A stretch of 34,883 bases of DNA from Clostridia bacterium. Lineage in GTDB: Bacteria; Bacillota; Clostridia; Oscillospirales; CAG-382. The stretch is taken from the NCBI GenBank assembly GCA_017399965.1, contig JAFQAP010000025.1, positions 1 through 34,883 of the forward strand, given 5' to 3'. Shown here piece after piece: positions 23,459 to 32,735 of the stretch. The stretch's first letter is position 1, and every line of letters begins with the position of its first letter. Made by a program: the position numbers and the translations under genes. The notes below the pieces were generated by a model. The model ran no database searches. It worked only from the letters and a program-made list of their open reading frames with translations, and was not told the DNA's origin.

Positions 23459-23489
23459 TCTCCCCGAAAATTTTTCGGGGAGATTTTTT
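23459..23489 (+). terminator. Intrinsic terminator, TCTCCCCGA type copy 2
   Basis: TCTCCCCGAAAA (23459-23470)/TTTTTCGGGGAGA (23471-23483) and a T run. The right arm TCGGGGAGATTTTT is repeated at 23491-23507. Confidence 0.93.
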
Positions 23490-23507
23490 ATCGGGGAGAT
23501 TTTTTTA

Positions 23508-23632
23508 CACAGACATCGGTTCCGTGCGAACAGTTTGCGGCGGAGGCAAGCCATCCGCCCTACGGTTTGATATTTCCCACGGCTGTTCGATGACCGTAGG
23601 GAAGGGGCTTGCCCCTTCCGCAAACCGCCTCT
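23508..23632. repeat. Four-stem fold-back repeat, copy 4
   Basis: This is the clearest copy. Outer stem: GTTTGCGG (23533-23540)/CCGCAAAC (23618-23625). Hairpin 1: GGCGGAGGC/GCCATCCGCC (23539-23559). Middle stem: CCCTACGG (23558-23565)/CCGTAGGG (23594-23601). Hairpin 2: GGAAGGGGC (23600-23608), TT, GCCCCTTCC (23611-23619). The stem sequences differ from copies 1-3 while the flanks are conserved. Confidence 0.85.
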
Positions 23633-23674
23633 TTGCCCTAAAAACAAAAAATGTAAAAATTTTGAAAATAGTTC

Positions 23675-23703
23675 TTGACAACTCTTGATTTTACTGCTAT
23701 AAT
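23675..23703 (+). promoter_or_regulatory. Consensus promoter of rpoB-rpoC
   Basis: TTGACA (23675-23680), 17-bp spacer and TATAAT (23698-23703). The 110-nt leader that follows contains a 7-bp hairpin GTTTTAC-GCG-GTAAAAC (23768-23784) ahead of the ribosome site. Confidence 0.93.
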
Positions 23704-23813
23704 TGTAAACTGCACTATAATGACCGTAATATGCGAAAAAATATGTTTTTTTCGGGCGAGGCGGTTAGTTTTACGCGGTAAAACGCAAAAAAAAGAATGG
23801 AGTGACAGGTTGA

Positions 23814-26800
23814 ATGGTTAAGCAGCAACAGCTCGGCACCAACGTAAGAATGTCGTTTTCCAAGAACCGTGAAGTTCTTGAAATGCCCAATCTTATCGAG
23901 ATCCAGAAAAAGTCGTTCAAGGAACTTATCGAACGCGATATAAGCGACGTATTGCGCGATATTTCTCCGATGACCGATTATTCCGGCAATCTCGTTATCG
24001 AATTTGTGGATTATTCTTTAAGCGATGCTCCCAAATTCACGATCGAAGAATGTAAGGATAGGGACGTAAACTACGCAGTTCCTTTTAAGGTTACTGTTCG
24101 TCTTACCAACAAGGCAACAGGCGAAGTTAAGGAACAGGAGATCTACATGGGCGATTTCCCCATGATGACCGACAGCGGCACCTTTATTATAAACGGTGCA
24201 GAGCGCGTAGTCGTAAGCCAGATAGTACGTTCCCCCGGTATATATTATGAAGGAACCGACGATAAGAGCGGCAAACGCCTTTATTCCGCAACGGTTATTC
24301 CTTACCGCGGAGCGTGGCTGGAGTATGAAACAGACGCATCCGACGCTTTCTTTGTGCGTATAGATAAAAACCGCAAAATTCCCATAACCGTACTTTTGCG
24401 CGCATTCGGTCTTGATACCGATAAAAAGATATACGAACTGTTCGGCGACGAACATATATTAAAGGCAACTCTTGAAAAGGACACCATGAATGCCGAAGCT
24501 GAAAAGAACGGCACCGGTCCTCAGGACGAAGCGTACAAGGAAATATACAGAAAGCTCCGTCCCGGCGATCCTCCTTTGGTAGAGAGCGCCCAGACACTTT
24601 TGAACAATCTGTTCTTTGACCCCAAGAGATACGATATCTCTCCCGTGGGAAGATATAAATTCAACAAAAAATTGGCTCTCGCCAGAAGAATAGCAGGCTG
24701 CGTACTCGCCCGCCCCGCAGTTTCTCCTATCACCGGCGAAGTTCTGTTCGAAGCAGGCAGCAAGCTTTCCAGAACAGACGCAGAGCATATCGAAGCGGCA
24801 GGTATCTGGTCCGTTTACGTTAACGTCGAAGAAGACGAAAGCACCGAAAGAGAAGTGCGCGTATTCTCCAACAAGATGGTAGACGCATCCAAGATCTGCG
24901 GCATAGCAAACGAAGAGCTGGGACTTTCCGAAATGGTACAGCAGGACGTGCTTATGGAGATAATAAGCGAAGTCGGCGTTTCGGATGTAAAGGCGCTCCG
25001 CAAGGCTATCGCAAACCGCATCGAAGAACTTATCCCCAAGCATATTACCATTGACGATATATTCGCATCCGTAAACTATCTGCTGGCACTCTCTCACGGA
25101 GTGGGCACGGTAGACGATATTGACCATCTGGGCAACCGCCGTCTGCGTTCCGTAGGCGAACTGCTGCTTAATCAGCTTCGTATCGGTTTTTCCAGAATGG
25201 ACAAGATCGTAAAGGAAAAAATGACCACTCAGGATATCGAAACGGTTACTCCTCAGTCCCTTATCAATATCCGTCCCATCGTTTCTTCCTTGCGTGATTT
25301 CTTTGGTTCTTCTCCTCTGTCCCAGTTTATGGACCAGACCAACCCTCTTTCCGAGCTTACCCACAAGCGCCGTCTTTCCGCGCTGGGCCCCGGCGGTCTT
25401 TCCAGAGACAGAGCATCCTTCGAGGTGCGTGACGTACACTACACCCATTACGGCCGTATGTGTCCTATCGAAACCCCCGAAGGTCCCAATATCGGTCTTA
25501 TATCCTACCTCTCCTCTTATGCGAGAGTAAATAACTTCGGCTTTATCGAAGCACCTTACCGTGTTGTTAAAAACGGCGTTGTTACCGATAAGACCGTATA
25601 TCTCACCGCTGATGCGGAGGATGAATTCACCGTTGCCACCGGTAACGAGCCTATCAATGAGGACGGCACCTTTGTAAACCGCAAGATCGTTGCCCGCCGC
25701 AGAGATGAAATCCTTGAATTCGAGCCTACCGAGATCGACCTTATGGACGTTTCGCCCAAGATGGTTGTATCCGTTGCCACCGCTATGATCCCCTTCCTTG
25801 AGAACGACGATAACACCCGTGCGCTCATGGGATCAAACATGCAGAAGCAGGCAGTTCCTCTTATGGTTACCGAATCTCCTATCGTTGCAACCGGTATGGA
25901 GTATAAGGCGGCATACGATTCCGGCGTAATAGTTATCTGTAAGCGTACCGGTGTGGTTGAATCCGTTACCGCAGACGAGGTTATCGTCCGCGCAGAGGAT
26001 GGCACCGTAGACAGATATCCCCTTATTAAATTCCAGCGCTCCAACCAGTCCACCTGCGTAAACCAGCGTCCCGTTGTTACCAAGGGACAGTATATCAAGG
26101 CAGGCGACGTTGTGGCTGACGGCGCTGCTACCGATAACGGCGAGGTTGCTCTCGGTAAGAACGTGCTTATCGGCTTTATGACCTGGGAAGGTTATAACTA
26201 CGAGGACGCAGTTCTGCTTAACGAGCGCCTTGTAAGAGACGATCTCTATACCTCGATACATATCGAGGAGTACTACTGCGAATCCAGAGATACCAAGCTG
26301 GGTCCCGAAGAGATCACCCGCGATATCCCCAACGTAGGCGACGATATGCTTAAAAACCTTGATGCAGACGGCGTTGTTTGCATCGGCGCAGAGGTCGGCG
26401 CAGGCGATATTCTGGTAGGTAAGGTTACTCCCAAGGGCGAAACCGAGCTTACCGCAGAAGAAAGACTGCTCCGTGCCATCTTCGGTGAAAAGGCTCGTGA
26501 GGTAAGAGATACTTCTCTCCGTCTGCCTCACGGCGAAAGTGGTATCGTTATCGACGTTAAGGAATTCTCCCGCGATGATTGCGATGTTCTTCAGCCCGGC
26601 GTTATCAAGGCTGTCCGCGTATACGTTGCCCAGAAGAGAAAGATCTCCGTGGGCGATAAGATGGCAGGTAGACACGGTAACAAGGGTGTTATTTCCCGCA
26701 TACTTCCCAGTGAGGACATGCCCTTCCTTCCTGACGGCACTCCTCTGGATATAGTTCTTAACCCTCTGGGCGTACCTTCCCGTATGAATATCGGTCAGGT

Positions 26801-27635
26801 GCTTGAAGTCCACTTGGGTATCGCCGCAAAGAAGCTGGGCTGGAAGGTTATGACCCCGGTATTCGACGGCGCAAACGAAAAAGACATTATCGAATGTATG
26901 AAGATGGCAGATATGTGGCGTGACGTATATCCCGGCGAAAACATTGTCGGTAAGGAAACCCGCACTGTCGTTGACCCCGAAACGGGACTTGAAAAGACAC
27001 AGGTCGTAGACGGTAAGACCGTTCTTTACGACGGACGTACCGGTCTGCCCTTTGATAACCCCGTTACCGTGGGCTATATGTACTTCCTTAAGCTCCACCA
27101 TCTGGTTGATGATAAGATCCACGCACGTTCCACCGGTCCTTACTCTCTCGTTACCCAGCAGCCCTTGGGCGGTAAAGCTCAGTTCGGCGGCCAGCGTTTC
27201 GGCGAAATGGAAGTTTGGGCATTGGAAGCATACGGCGCTGCATATACTCTGCAGGAGATCCTTACCGTCAAGTCCGACGATATCAAGGGCCGTGTAAAGG
27301 CATACGAGGCTATCGTAAAGGGACAGAATATTCCCGATCCCGGTGTGCCCGCATCCTTCAAGGTTCTTGTAAAAGAGCTTCAGTCTCTCGGTCTGGATAT
27401 CAGAGTGTTGGATAAGGACGATCAGGAGATAAACCTTAAGGATTACAGCGATGATGACGACGGCGACGAGCGCAAGTTCTCCGAAGAGGAATTGGGCAAG
27501 TCCATACTCGAAGATGCATCCGATATTATGTACGACGATGAAGAAGGCGTTATAAGGGAAGATACCGAAGACGATGACTTCAGCTACGTTGATACCACGG
27601 ACTACGGTTTTGACACCGAAGACGACGATGAATAG
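23814..27635 (+). CDS. rpoB: DNA-directed RNA polymerase beta subunit
   Basis: The 1273-residue catalytic-core subunit is full length. The rifampicin pocket (about residues 498-524) reads [20 protein letters not shown] and on; the residues most often changed in resistant mutants (Gln504, Asp507, His517, Arg520, Ser522 and Leu524) are wild type. Pro501 replaces the Gln found in E. coli and Bacillus. [15 protein letters not shown] and the C-terminal [23 protein letters not shown] segment are intact. The last 65 or so residues form a very acidic tail, common in Clostridia. The ATG is about 11 nt after GGAG. Codon use is strongly biased, as in highly expressed genes. No rplJ-rplL lies upstream; the gene has its own promoter. 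Confidence 0.98.
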   Translation: MVKQQQLGTNVRMSFSKNREVLEMPNLIEIQKKSFKELIERDISDVLRDISPMTDYSGNLVIEFVDYSLSDAPKFTIEECKDRDVNYAVPFKVTVRLTNKATGEVKEQEIYMGDFPMMTDSGTFIINGAERVVVSQIVRSPGIYYEGTDDKSGKRLYSATVIPYRGAWLEYETDASDAFFVRIDKNRKIPITVLLRAFGLDTDKKIYELFGDEHILKATLEKDTMNAEAEKNGTGPQDEAYKEIYRKLRPGDPPLVESAQTLLNNLFFDPKRYDISPVGRYKFNKKLALARRIAGCVLARPAVSPITGEVLFEAGSKLSRTDAEHIEAAGIWSVYVNVEEDESTEREVRVFSNKMVDASKICGIANEELGLSEMVQQDVLMEIISEVGVSDVKALRKAIANRIEELIPKHITIDDIFASVNYLLALSHGVGTVDDIDHLGNRRLRSVGELLLNQLRIGFSRMDKIVKEKMTTQDIETVTPQSLINIRPIVSSLRDFFGSSPLSQFMDQTNPLSELTHKRRLSALGPGGLSRDRASFEVRDVHYTHYGRMCPIETPEGPNIGLISYLSSYARVNNFGFIEAPYRVVKNGVVTDKTVYLTADAEDEFTVATGNEPINEDGTFVNRKIVARRRDEILEFEPTEIDLMDVSPKMVVSVATAMIPFLENDDNTRALMGSNMQKQAVPLMVTESPIVATGMEYKAAYDSGVIVICKRTGVVESVTADEVIVRAEDGTVDRYPLIKFQRSNQSTCVNQRPVVTKGQYIKAGDVVADGAATDNGEVALGKNVLIGFMTWEGYNYEDAVLLNERLVRDDLYTSIHIEEYYCESRDTKLGPEEITRDIPNVGDDMLKNLDADGVVCIGAEVGAGDILVGKVTPKGETELTAEERLLRAIFGEKAREVRDTSLRLPHGESGIVIDVKEFSRDDCDVLQPGVIKAVRVYVAQKRKISVGDKMAGRHGNKGVISRILPSEDMPFLPDGTPLDIVLNPLGVPSRMNIGQVLEVHLGIAAKKLGWKVMTPVFDGANEKDIIECMKMADMWRDVYPGENIVGKETRTVVDPETGLEKTQVVDGKTVLYDGRTGLPFDNPVTVGYMYFLKLHHLVDDKIHARSTGPYSLVTQQPLGGKAQFGGQRFGEMEVWALEAYGAAYTLQEILTVKSDDIKGRVKAYEAIVKGQNIPDPGVPASFKVLVKELQSLGLDIRVLDKDDQEINLKDYSDDDDGDERKFSEEELGKSILEDASDIMYDDEEGVIREDTEDDDFSYVDTTDYGFDTEDDDE

Positions 27636-27651
27636 AAAGAGGGAACGATAA

Positions 27652-30600
27652 ATGGAAAAAAATATAGAATTTGAATCCATACAAATCGGTCTTGCCTCTC
27701 CCGAAATGATCAGAAGCTGGTCTTACGGCGAGGTCAAAAAGCCCGAAACTATCAATTACCGTACCCTTAAGCCGGAGCGCGACGGTCTGTTCTGCGAGCG
27801 CATCTTCGGTCCGAATAAGGACTGGGAATGCCACTGCGGAAAGTATAAACGCGGCGCGCGCTACAAGGGCAAGATATGTGAAAAGTGCGGCGTAGAGATC
27901 ACCACCAACAAGGTACGCCGTGAAAGAATGGGCCACGTAGAGCTGGCGGCTCCCGTTTCCCATATATGGTATTTCAGAGCGATCCCCTCCAAGATGGGTC
28001 TGCTTCTGGATATGTCTCCCAAGGTGCTGGAAAAGGTGCTTTACTTCGCTCAGTATATCGTTATCGATCCGGGCGATACACCTCTCGCAAAGAAGCAGCT
28101 TCTTACCGAGCAGCAGCACAGAGATTTTCACGAAAAATACGAAAACGACTTCCGTGACGGTATCGGCGCGGAAGCCGTAAAGGAACTCCTTGCGGAGATC
28201 GACCTTGAAGCAGAAAGCGCAAAGCTCAAAAACGAGCTGCTCACCGCTCAGGGACAGCGCAAGGTAAGAGCTATCAAGCGTCTTGAGGTAGTGGAAGCAT
28301 TCCGCCTTTCCGGCAACCGTCCCGAATGGATGATTCTGGAAGCACTTCCCGTTATCCCTCCGGATATCCGCCCCATGGTTCAGCTTGACGGCGGCAGATT
28401 TGCTACCAGCGACCTTAACGATCTCTACCGCAGAGTTATTAACAGAAACAACCGTCTTAAGAGACTTTTGGAGCTTCAGGCTCCCGAAATAATCATCCGC
28501 AACGAAAAGCGTATGCTTCAGGAAGCGGTTGACGCACTTATCGACAACGGCAGAAGAGGACGTCCCGTAACTGGACCCAACAACCGCGCTCTTAAATCTC
28601 TTTCCGAGATGCTCCGCGGTAAGCAGGGCCGTTTCAGACAGAACCTGCTGGGTAAGCGTGTTGACTATTCCGGCCGTTCCGTTATCGTTGTAGGACCCGA
28701 GCTTAAGATATACCAGTGCGGTCTGCCCAAGGAAATGGCACTTGAGCTGTTCAAGCCCTTCGTAATGAAGACCCTTGTGGCTACCGGCAAATCCACCAAT
28801 ATAAAGGACGCAAAGAAGAAGGTGGAAAGAGCAAATGCAGAGGTTTGGGACGCACTCGACAGCGTTATCAAGGAACATCCCGTTCTGCTCAACCGTGCGC
28901 CTACACTGCACAGACTTTCCATTCAGGCATTTGAGCCTATCCTGGTAGAGGGCAGAGCTATCAAGCTTCATCCTCTGGTATGTTCCGCATTTAACGCCGA
29001 CTTCGACGGCGACCAGATGCCCGTACACGTACCTCTTTCCGCAGAGGCGCAGGCAGAAGCCCGCTTCCTTATGCTTTCCGCAAACAACCTGCTCAAGCCC
29101 GTTAACGGCCGTGCAGTTGCAGTTCCTTCTCAGGATATGGTGCTTGGTTCTTACTTCCTTACCATGGATAAACCCGGCGAACCCGGCGAAGGCAAGTCCT
29201 TCCGCAATTTCGATGAAGCTGTTATGGCTTACGAAAACGGCGAACTGGGACTCCACGCAAAGATCAAGATCCGCGTTTCCAAGGTTGTTGACGGCGTAGA
29301 AAAGTTCGGTATGACCGAAACCACTCTGGGCAGACTTATCTTCAACCGTCCCATTCCTCAGGATCTGGGCTTTGTAGACAGAACCGACCCCAAAAACGAA
29401 TTCAAGCTTGAAATAGACTTTACCACCACCAAGGATGAGCTTGGTCAGATCGTAGACCGTTGTATCAAGTACCACGGCAACGCAGTTACATGCGAAGTTC
29501 TGGATAATCTTAAAGCTCAGGGCTTCAAGTACTCTACCAAGGGTGCTATCACCATCTGCGTTTACGATATGACGATTCCTTCCGAAAAGCAGGAACTTAT
29601 CGCAAAGGGTGATGAAAAGGTAGATAAGATCTCCGAATTCTACCGCCGCGGCTTGCTTTCCGACGAAGAACGCAGCGAGCGCGTTATCAAGGTTTGGGAA
29701 AGCTGCACCAAAGAGGTTGCAGACGCTCTGCAGAAAAACCTTGATAAATTCAACCCCATTAATATGATGGCGGTTTCCGGTGCCCGTGGTTCCATCAAGC
29801 AGATCAGACAGCTTGCAGGTATGCGTGGTCTTATGGCTTCCGCAACCGGTAAGACTATAGAAATGCCCATTAAGGCAAACTTCCGTGAGGGCATGAAGAT
29901 ACTGGAATACTTTACCGCTGCCCGTGGTGCGCGTAAAGGTCTGGCAGATACGGCTCTCCGTACCGCAGACTCCGGTTACCTTACCAGACGTCTTGTTGAC
30001 GTTTCTCAGGACGTTATCGTACGCGAAAACGACTGCGGCGATACCAGAGGTCTGTGGGTAAGCAAGATTGTGGACGTACTTCCCGGCGGCAAGGAAGCTG
30101 TTATCGAACCCTTCGAAGACAGACTCCTCGGCAGATATGTTGTTGGTGATCTTTGCGATCCCGCAACCGGCGAAGTTATCGTTCCTCACAATACTATGAT
30201 CAACGAGGATCAGATTGCAAAGATCGTTGCCGCAGGCATCGACAGAGTAAAGATCCGTTCCGTTATCAACTGCCGCGCAAAGCACGGCACCTGCGCACAC
30301 TGCTACGGCGCAGACCTTGCTTCCGGCTTGAAGGTAAGTATCGGCGAATCCGTCGGTATCATCGCAGCACAGTCTATCGGTGAACCCGGTACCCAGCTTA
30401 CCATGAGAACCTTCCACTCCGGCGGTGTTGCCGGCGGCGATATTACTCAGGGTCTTCCCCGTGTTGAAGAGATATTCGAAGCACGCAGACCCAAGAGAAC
30501 GGCGGTTCTCGCAGATTTCAACGGTACCGTACGTATCGAAGAAACCAAGAAAACAAAGCAGATATTCGTCCGCGACGATGAAACCGGCGAAGAATCCGTT

Positions 30601-31224
30601 ACCGCAGTTCCCATAGTTACCAAAATAGCTGTGGAAAACGGCGCAAAGGTAGTAAAGTGCCAGAAGCTTACGGAAGGCACCGAATGCCCCGCGGATATTC
30701 TCCGTATCGCAGGACTTGATGCAGTCTATTCCTACATTATCAAGGAGATCCAGCGTGTATACCGTCTGCAGGCGGTTGAAATTTCCGATAAGCATATCGA
30801 GATCATCGCACGCCAGATGACCAGAAGAATAAGAATAGACAACCCCGGTGATACAGATCTGTTGGTTGGCTCCAGCGTGGATATTTCCGAATTCACCACC
30901 GAAAACGAAAAGATCCGTGCAAAGAACGCTCTGCTGGGAGAGAACGAAGTTCCTCTTATGGAAGCAGAGGGCGAAGCCACCCTGCTTGGTATTACCAAAG
31001 CGTCCCTTTCTACCGATAGCTTCCTTTCCGCCGCTTCCTTCCAGGAAACCACAAAGGTTCTTACAGATGCGGCTATCAAGGGCAAGAGAGACCCGCTTCT
31101 CGGTCTTAAAGAAAACGTTCTCATCGGTAAGCTCATTCCCGCAGGTACGGGTATGGGAATGTACCGCAACGTAAAGGTAGAACTGGGCGAAGAAAAAGAA
31201 GGAGTCTACGATGCAGCAGAGTAG
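27652..31224 (+). CDS. rpoC: DNA-directed RNA polymerase beta' subunit
   Basis: The 1190-residue subunit starts 16 nt after rpoB with a GAGGG site. The N-terminal zinc site is Cys60, Cys62, Cys76 and Cys79; the catalytic Mg2+ loop is NADFDGDQM (448-456) with Asp450, Asp452 and Asp454; the second zinc site is Cys835, Cys874, Cys881 and Cys884. The trigger-loop region ([20 protein letters not shown]) is intact. The residue after the catalytic loop is Pro457, where Ala is usual. The 3' end overlaps the L7Ae-like gene by 14 nt. Confidence 0.98.
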   Translation: MEKNIEFESIQIGLASPEMIRSWSYGEVKKPETINYRTLKPERDGLFCERIFGPNKDWECHCGKYKRGARYKGKICEKCGVEITTNKVRRERMGHVELAAPVSHIWYFRAIPSKMGLLLDMSPKVLEKVLYFAQYIVIDPGDTPLAKKQLLTEQQHRDFHEKYENDFRDGIGAEAVKELLAEIDLEAESAKLKNELLTAQGQRKVRAIKRLEVVEAFRLSGNRPEWMILEALPVIPPDIRPMVQLDGGRFATSDLNDLYRRVINRNNRLKRLLELQAPEIIIRNEKRMLQEAVDALIDNGRRGRPVTGPNNRALKSLSEMLRGKQGRFRQNLLGKRVDYSGRSVIVVGPELKIYQCGLPKEMALELFKPFVMKTLVATGKSTNIKDAKKKVERANAEVWDALDSVIKEHPVLLNRAPTLHRLSIQAFEPILVEGRAIKLHPLVCSAFNADFDGDQMPVHVPLSAEAQAEARFLMLSANNLLKPVNGRAVAVPSQDMVLGSYFLTMDKPGEPGEGKSFRNFDEAVMAYENGELGLHAKIKIRVSKVVDGVEKFGMTETTLGRLIFNRPIPQDLGFVDRTDPKNEFKLEIDFTTTKDELGQIVDRCIKYHGNAVTCEVLDNLKAQGFKYSTKGAITICVYDMTIPSEKQELIAKGDEKVDKISEFYRRGLLSDEERSERVIKVWESCTKEVADALQKNLDKFNPINMMAVSGARGSIKQIRQLAGMRGLMASATGKTIEMPIKANFREGMKILEYFTAARGARKGLADTALRTADSGYLTRRLVDVSQDVIVRENDCGDTRGLWVSKIVDVLPGGKEAVIEPFEDRLLGRYVVGDLCDPATGEVIVPHNTMINEDQIAKIVAAGIDRVKIRSVINCRAKHGTCAHCYGADLASGLKVSIGESVGIIAAQSIGEPGTQLTMRTFHSGGVAGGDITQGLPRVEEIFEARRPKRTAVLADFNGTVRIEETKKTKQIFVRDDETGEESVTAVPIVTKIAVENGAKVVKCQKLTEGTECPADILRIAGLDAVYSYIIKEIQRVYRLQAVEISDKHIEIIARQMTRRIRIDNPGDTDLLVGSSVDISEFTTENEKIRAKNALLGENEVPLMEAEGEATLLGITKASLSTDSFLSAASFQETTKVLTDAAIKGKRDPLLGLKENVLIGKLIPAGTGMGMYRNVKVELGEEKEGVYDAAE

Positions 31225-31459
31225 TGAGGGAGACAGTACGATGGCGGTCGGCTTCAACCAATCCGTAAAGCTTATCCGCAGCGGAAAAGCTTTAAAGGTT
31301 TATCTTGCTTCGGATGCGGACCGTATGTTTACCGCAAAGGTAAAGGACGAGATACGCAAAGCAGGTTACGTGGAAACGGATGAAAGCATGACTGCGCTCC
31401 GCCTCGGCGAAATGGCAGGGATAGACGTTCCCGCCGCAATTATAACAATTTACCAATAA
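31211..31459 (+). CDS. L7Ae-family ribosomal-like protein (YbxF/RplGB type)
   Basis: This 82-residue protein resembles the small L7Ae-type kink-turn RNA binders found between rpoC and rpsL in many Bacillota. Its core [20 protein letters not shown], then ASDAD and [13 protein letters not shown], aligns with YbxF from Bacillus. The start at 31211, inside rpoC, has AAGGAG at proper spacing and gives the normal family length; a second start at 31241 (MAVGFNQ) also has a GGGAG site, so the shorter 72-residue form is possible. Position between rpoC and rpsL supports the identification. It may bind kink-turn RNAs or the ribosome. Confidence 0.88.
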   Translation: MQQSSEGDSTMAVGFNQSVKLIRSGKALKVYLASDADRMFTAKVKDEIRKAGYVETDESMTALRLGEMAGIDVPAAIITIYQ

Positions 31460-31498
31460 CAAAACGGTTTCACGGCAATAATTATTCGTGTTTACCAT

Positions 31499-31529
31499 AA
31501 AAAACCCCTTGACAACAAGGGGTTTTTTT
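31499..31529 (+). terminator. Intrinsic terminator after the rpoBC operon, overlapping the rpsL promoter
   Basis: Stem CCCCTTG (31505-31511), loop ACAA, CAAGGGG (31516-31522), extended by A:T pairs and followed by seven Ts. It lies 40 nt after the L7Ae-like gene. Bases 31509-31514 are also the -35 of the next promoter. Confidence 0.88.
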
Positions 31530-31537
31530 GATATAAT
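31509..31537 (+). promoter_or_regulatory. Promoter of the rpsL-rpsG-fusA operon, built into a terminator
   Basis: TTGACA (31509-31514) is formed by the stem and loop of the terminator; a 17-bp spacer made of the right arm and T run leads to TATAAT (31532-31537). Both boxes are perfect. A small hairpin CGGGC/GCCCG (31545-31560) begins the transcript leader. Confidence 0.9.
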
Positions 31538-31603
31538 CGTTATTCGGGCGCATAAGCCCGTTTAAGAAATATTAAAGTTTTCCGGAAAGGAGGAAACAAA
31601 AGA

Positions 31604-32017
31604 GTGCCTACATTCAATCAGCTGGTAAAGCACGGCAGACAGGATAAGACCTATAAGTCCAAGTCCCCCGCACTGCACAGCAACATCAACAGCATTCGCA
31701 AGGTTACCGTAAATAACCCCAACCCTCAGAAGAGAGGCGTTTGCACCAAGGTTGCTATCAAGACTCCTAAGAAGCCTAACTCCGCACAGAGAAAGGTTGC
31801 AAGAGTAAGACTTACCAACGGTATCGAAGTATGGGGCTACATTCCCGGTATCGGTCACAACCTGCAGGAACACTCCGTGGTTCTTATCCGCGGCGGCAGA
31901 GTAAAGGACCTTCCCGGTGTACGTTACCACATCATCCGCGGTAAGCTTGATACTCAGGGCGTTGCCAAGAGAAACCAGAGCCGTTCCAAGTACGGCGCAA
32001 AGGCTGCAAAGAAATAA
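31604..32017 (+). CDS. rpsL: 30S ribosomal protein S12
   Basis: This 137-residue protein of the decoding centre starts at GTG with a strong [16 protein letters not shown], including the lysines altered in streptomycin resistance, and KDLPGVRYH are wild type, so no streptomycin-resistance change is evident. The next residues read [12 protein letters not shown], with Gln where Leu is usual. The N-terminal loop [21 protein letters not shown] differs from most S12 proteins but is the same length class. First gene of the rpsL-rpsG-fusA cluster. Confidence 0.98.
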   Translation: MPTFNQLVKHGRQDKTYKSKSPALHSNINSIRKVTVNNPNPQKRGVCTKVAIKTPKKPNSAQRKVARVRLTNGIEVWGYIPGIGHNLQEHSVVLIRGGRVKDLPGVRYHIIRGKLDTQGVAKRNQSRSKYGAKAAKK

Positions 32018-32237
32018 AATCTTTGCTTTCTTTAGTCCTTTATCCGCATAGGACAGCATAAAAACAATGCGGTAAAAACAAACGGAAAGAAATATTCTTT
32101 TTGTTCGTGCTTATAATGAAATGTTCGACGGTATAAACCGTATTAATATAGATTTAGAGCACTGACGGAAGTAATTTTCGAGTACCTGTGAACTCATAAG
32201 CGTAAAATACGCTATCTTTATGAAGGAGGGAAGTAAA
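32018..32237 (+). other. 220-nt spacer between rpsL and rpsG
   Basis: There is no open frame of interest and no terminator. Short hairpins are visible: CCGCAT/ATGCGG (32044-32072), ACGGT/ACCGT (32128-32141) and AGCGTA-AAA-TACGCT (32199-32213), the last shortly before the rpsG ribosome site. A TATAAT occurs at 32112-32117 without a good -35. In other bacteria this spacer can carry S7 autoregulation; nothing here proves it. Confidence 0.5.
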
Positions 32238-32708
32238 GTGCCCAGAAGAGTACATGGATTCAAGAGAGAAGTTCTGCCTGATCCTATCTACAATTCCGTG
32301 CTTGTTACCAAGCTGGTAAACAACGTAATGCTTGACGGTAAGAAGGGTGTTGCCCAGAAGATCGTTTACGATGCATTCGCAATCGTAGAAAATAAGACAG
32401 GCGCAAACGCACTGGAGCAGTTCCAGAAGGCTCTCAACAATGTTATGCCCGAACTCGAGGTTAAGGCGGTTCGCCGCGGCGGTTCCAACTATCAGGTTCC
32501 TATGGAAGTACGCCCCGAGAGAAGACAGACTCTTGGTCTCCGCTGGCTGGTTAGTTTTTCCAGACAGAGAGGCGAGCGCACCATGTCCGAGCGTCTTGCT
32601 GCGGAAATTATGGATGCGATCAACAGCACCGGCGGTTCTGTTAAGAGAAAAGACGATATGCACAGAATGGCAGAAGCAAACAAGGCTTTTGCTCACTACA
32701 GATGGTAA
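32238..32708 (+). CDS. rpsG: 30S ribosomal protein S7
   Basis: The 156-residue protein nucleates assembly of the 30S head. I start it at GTG 32238, eight nt after AAGGAGGG, because the family begins (M)[10 protein letters not shown]; an in-frame ATG at 32220 would place the ribosome site inside the gene. Conserved [29 protein letters not shown] and the C-terminal [12 protein letters not shown] are present. It is 27 nt ahead of fusA. Confidence 0.98.
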   Translation: MPRRVHGFKREVLPDPIYNSVLVTKLVNNVMLDGKKGVAQKIVYDAFAIVENKTGANALEQFQKALNNVMPELEVKAVRRGGSNYQVPMEVRPERRQTLGLRWLVSFSRQRGERTMSERLAAEIMDAINSTGGSVKRKDDMHRMAEANKAFAHYRW

Positions 32709-32735
32709 TCATACCACATCTCAAAGGAGAAACTT

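Noticed and set aside
23704..23813. Riboswitch or known leader RNA before rpoB
   Set aside because: Only one short hairpin is visible and no known aptamer core is recognisable; listed as a plain leader.
27580..31257. A 1225-residue open frame antisense to rpoC, and similar long antisense frames opposite rpoB (25833-27680), nrdD (17121-19307) and fusA (32721-34754)
   Set aside because: They mirror the codon bias of the highly expressed sense genes, have low-complexity Cys/Gly/Phe-rich products with no family resemblance, and lack ribosome sites.
31604..32017. Streptomycin resistance through rpsL or rifampicin resistance through rpoB
   Set aside because: The critical S12 lysines and the main rifampicin-pocket residues are wild type; the Gln-to-Pro difference at RpoB 501 is not one of the usual resistance sites.
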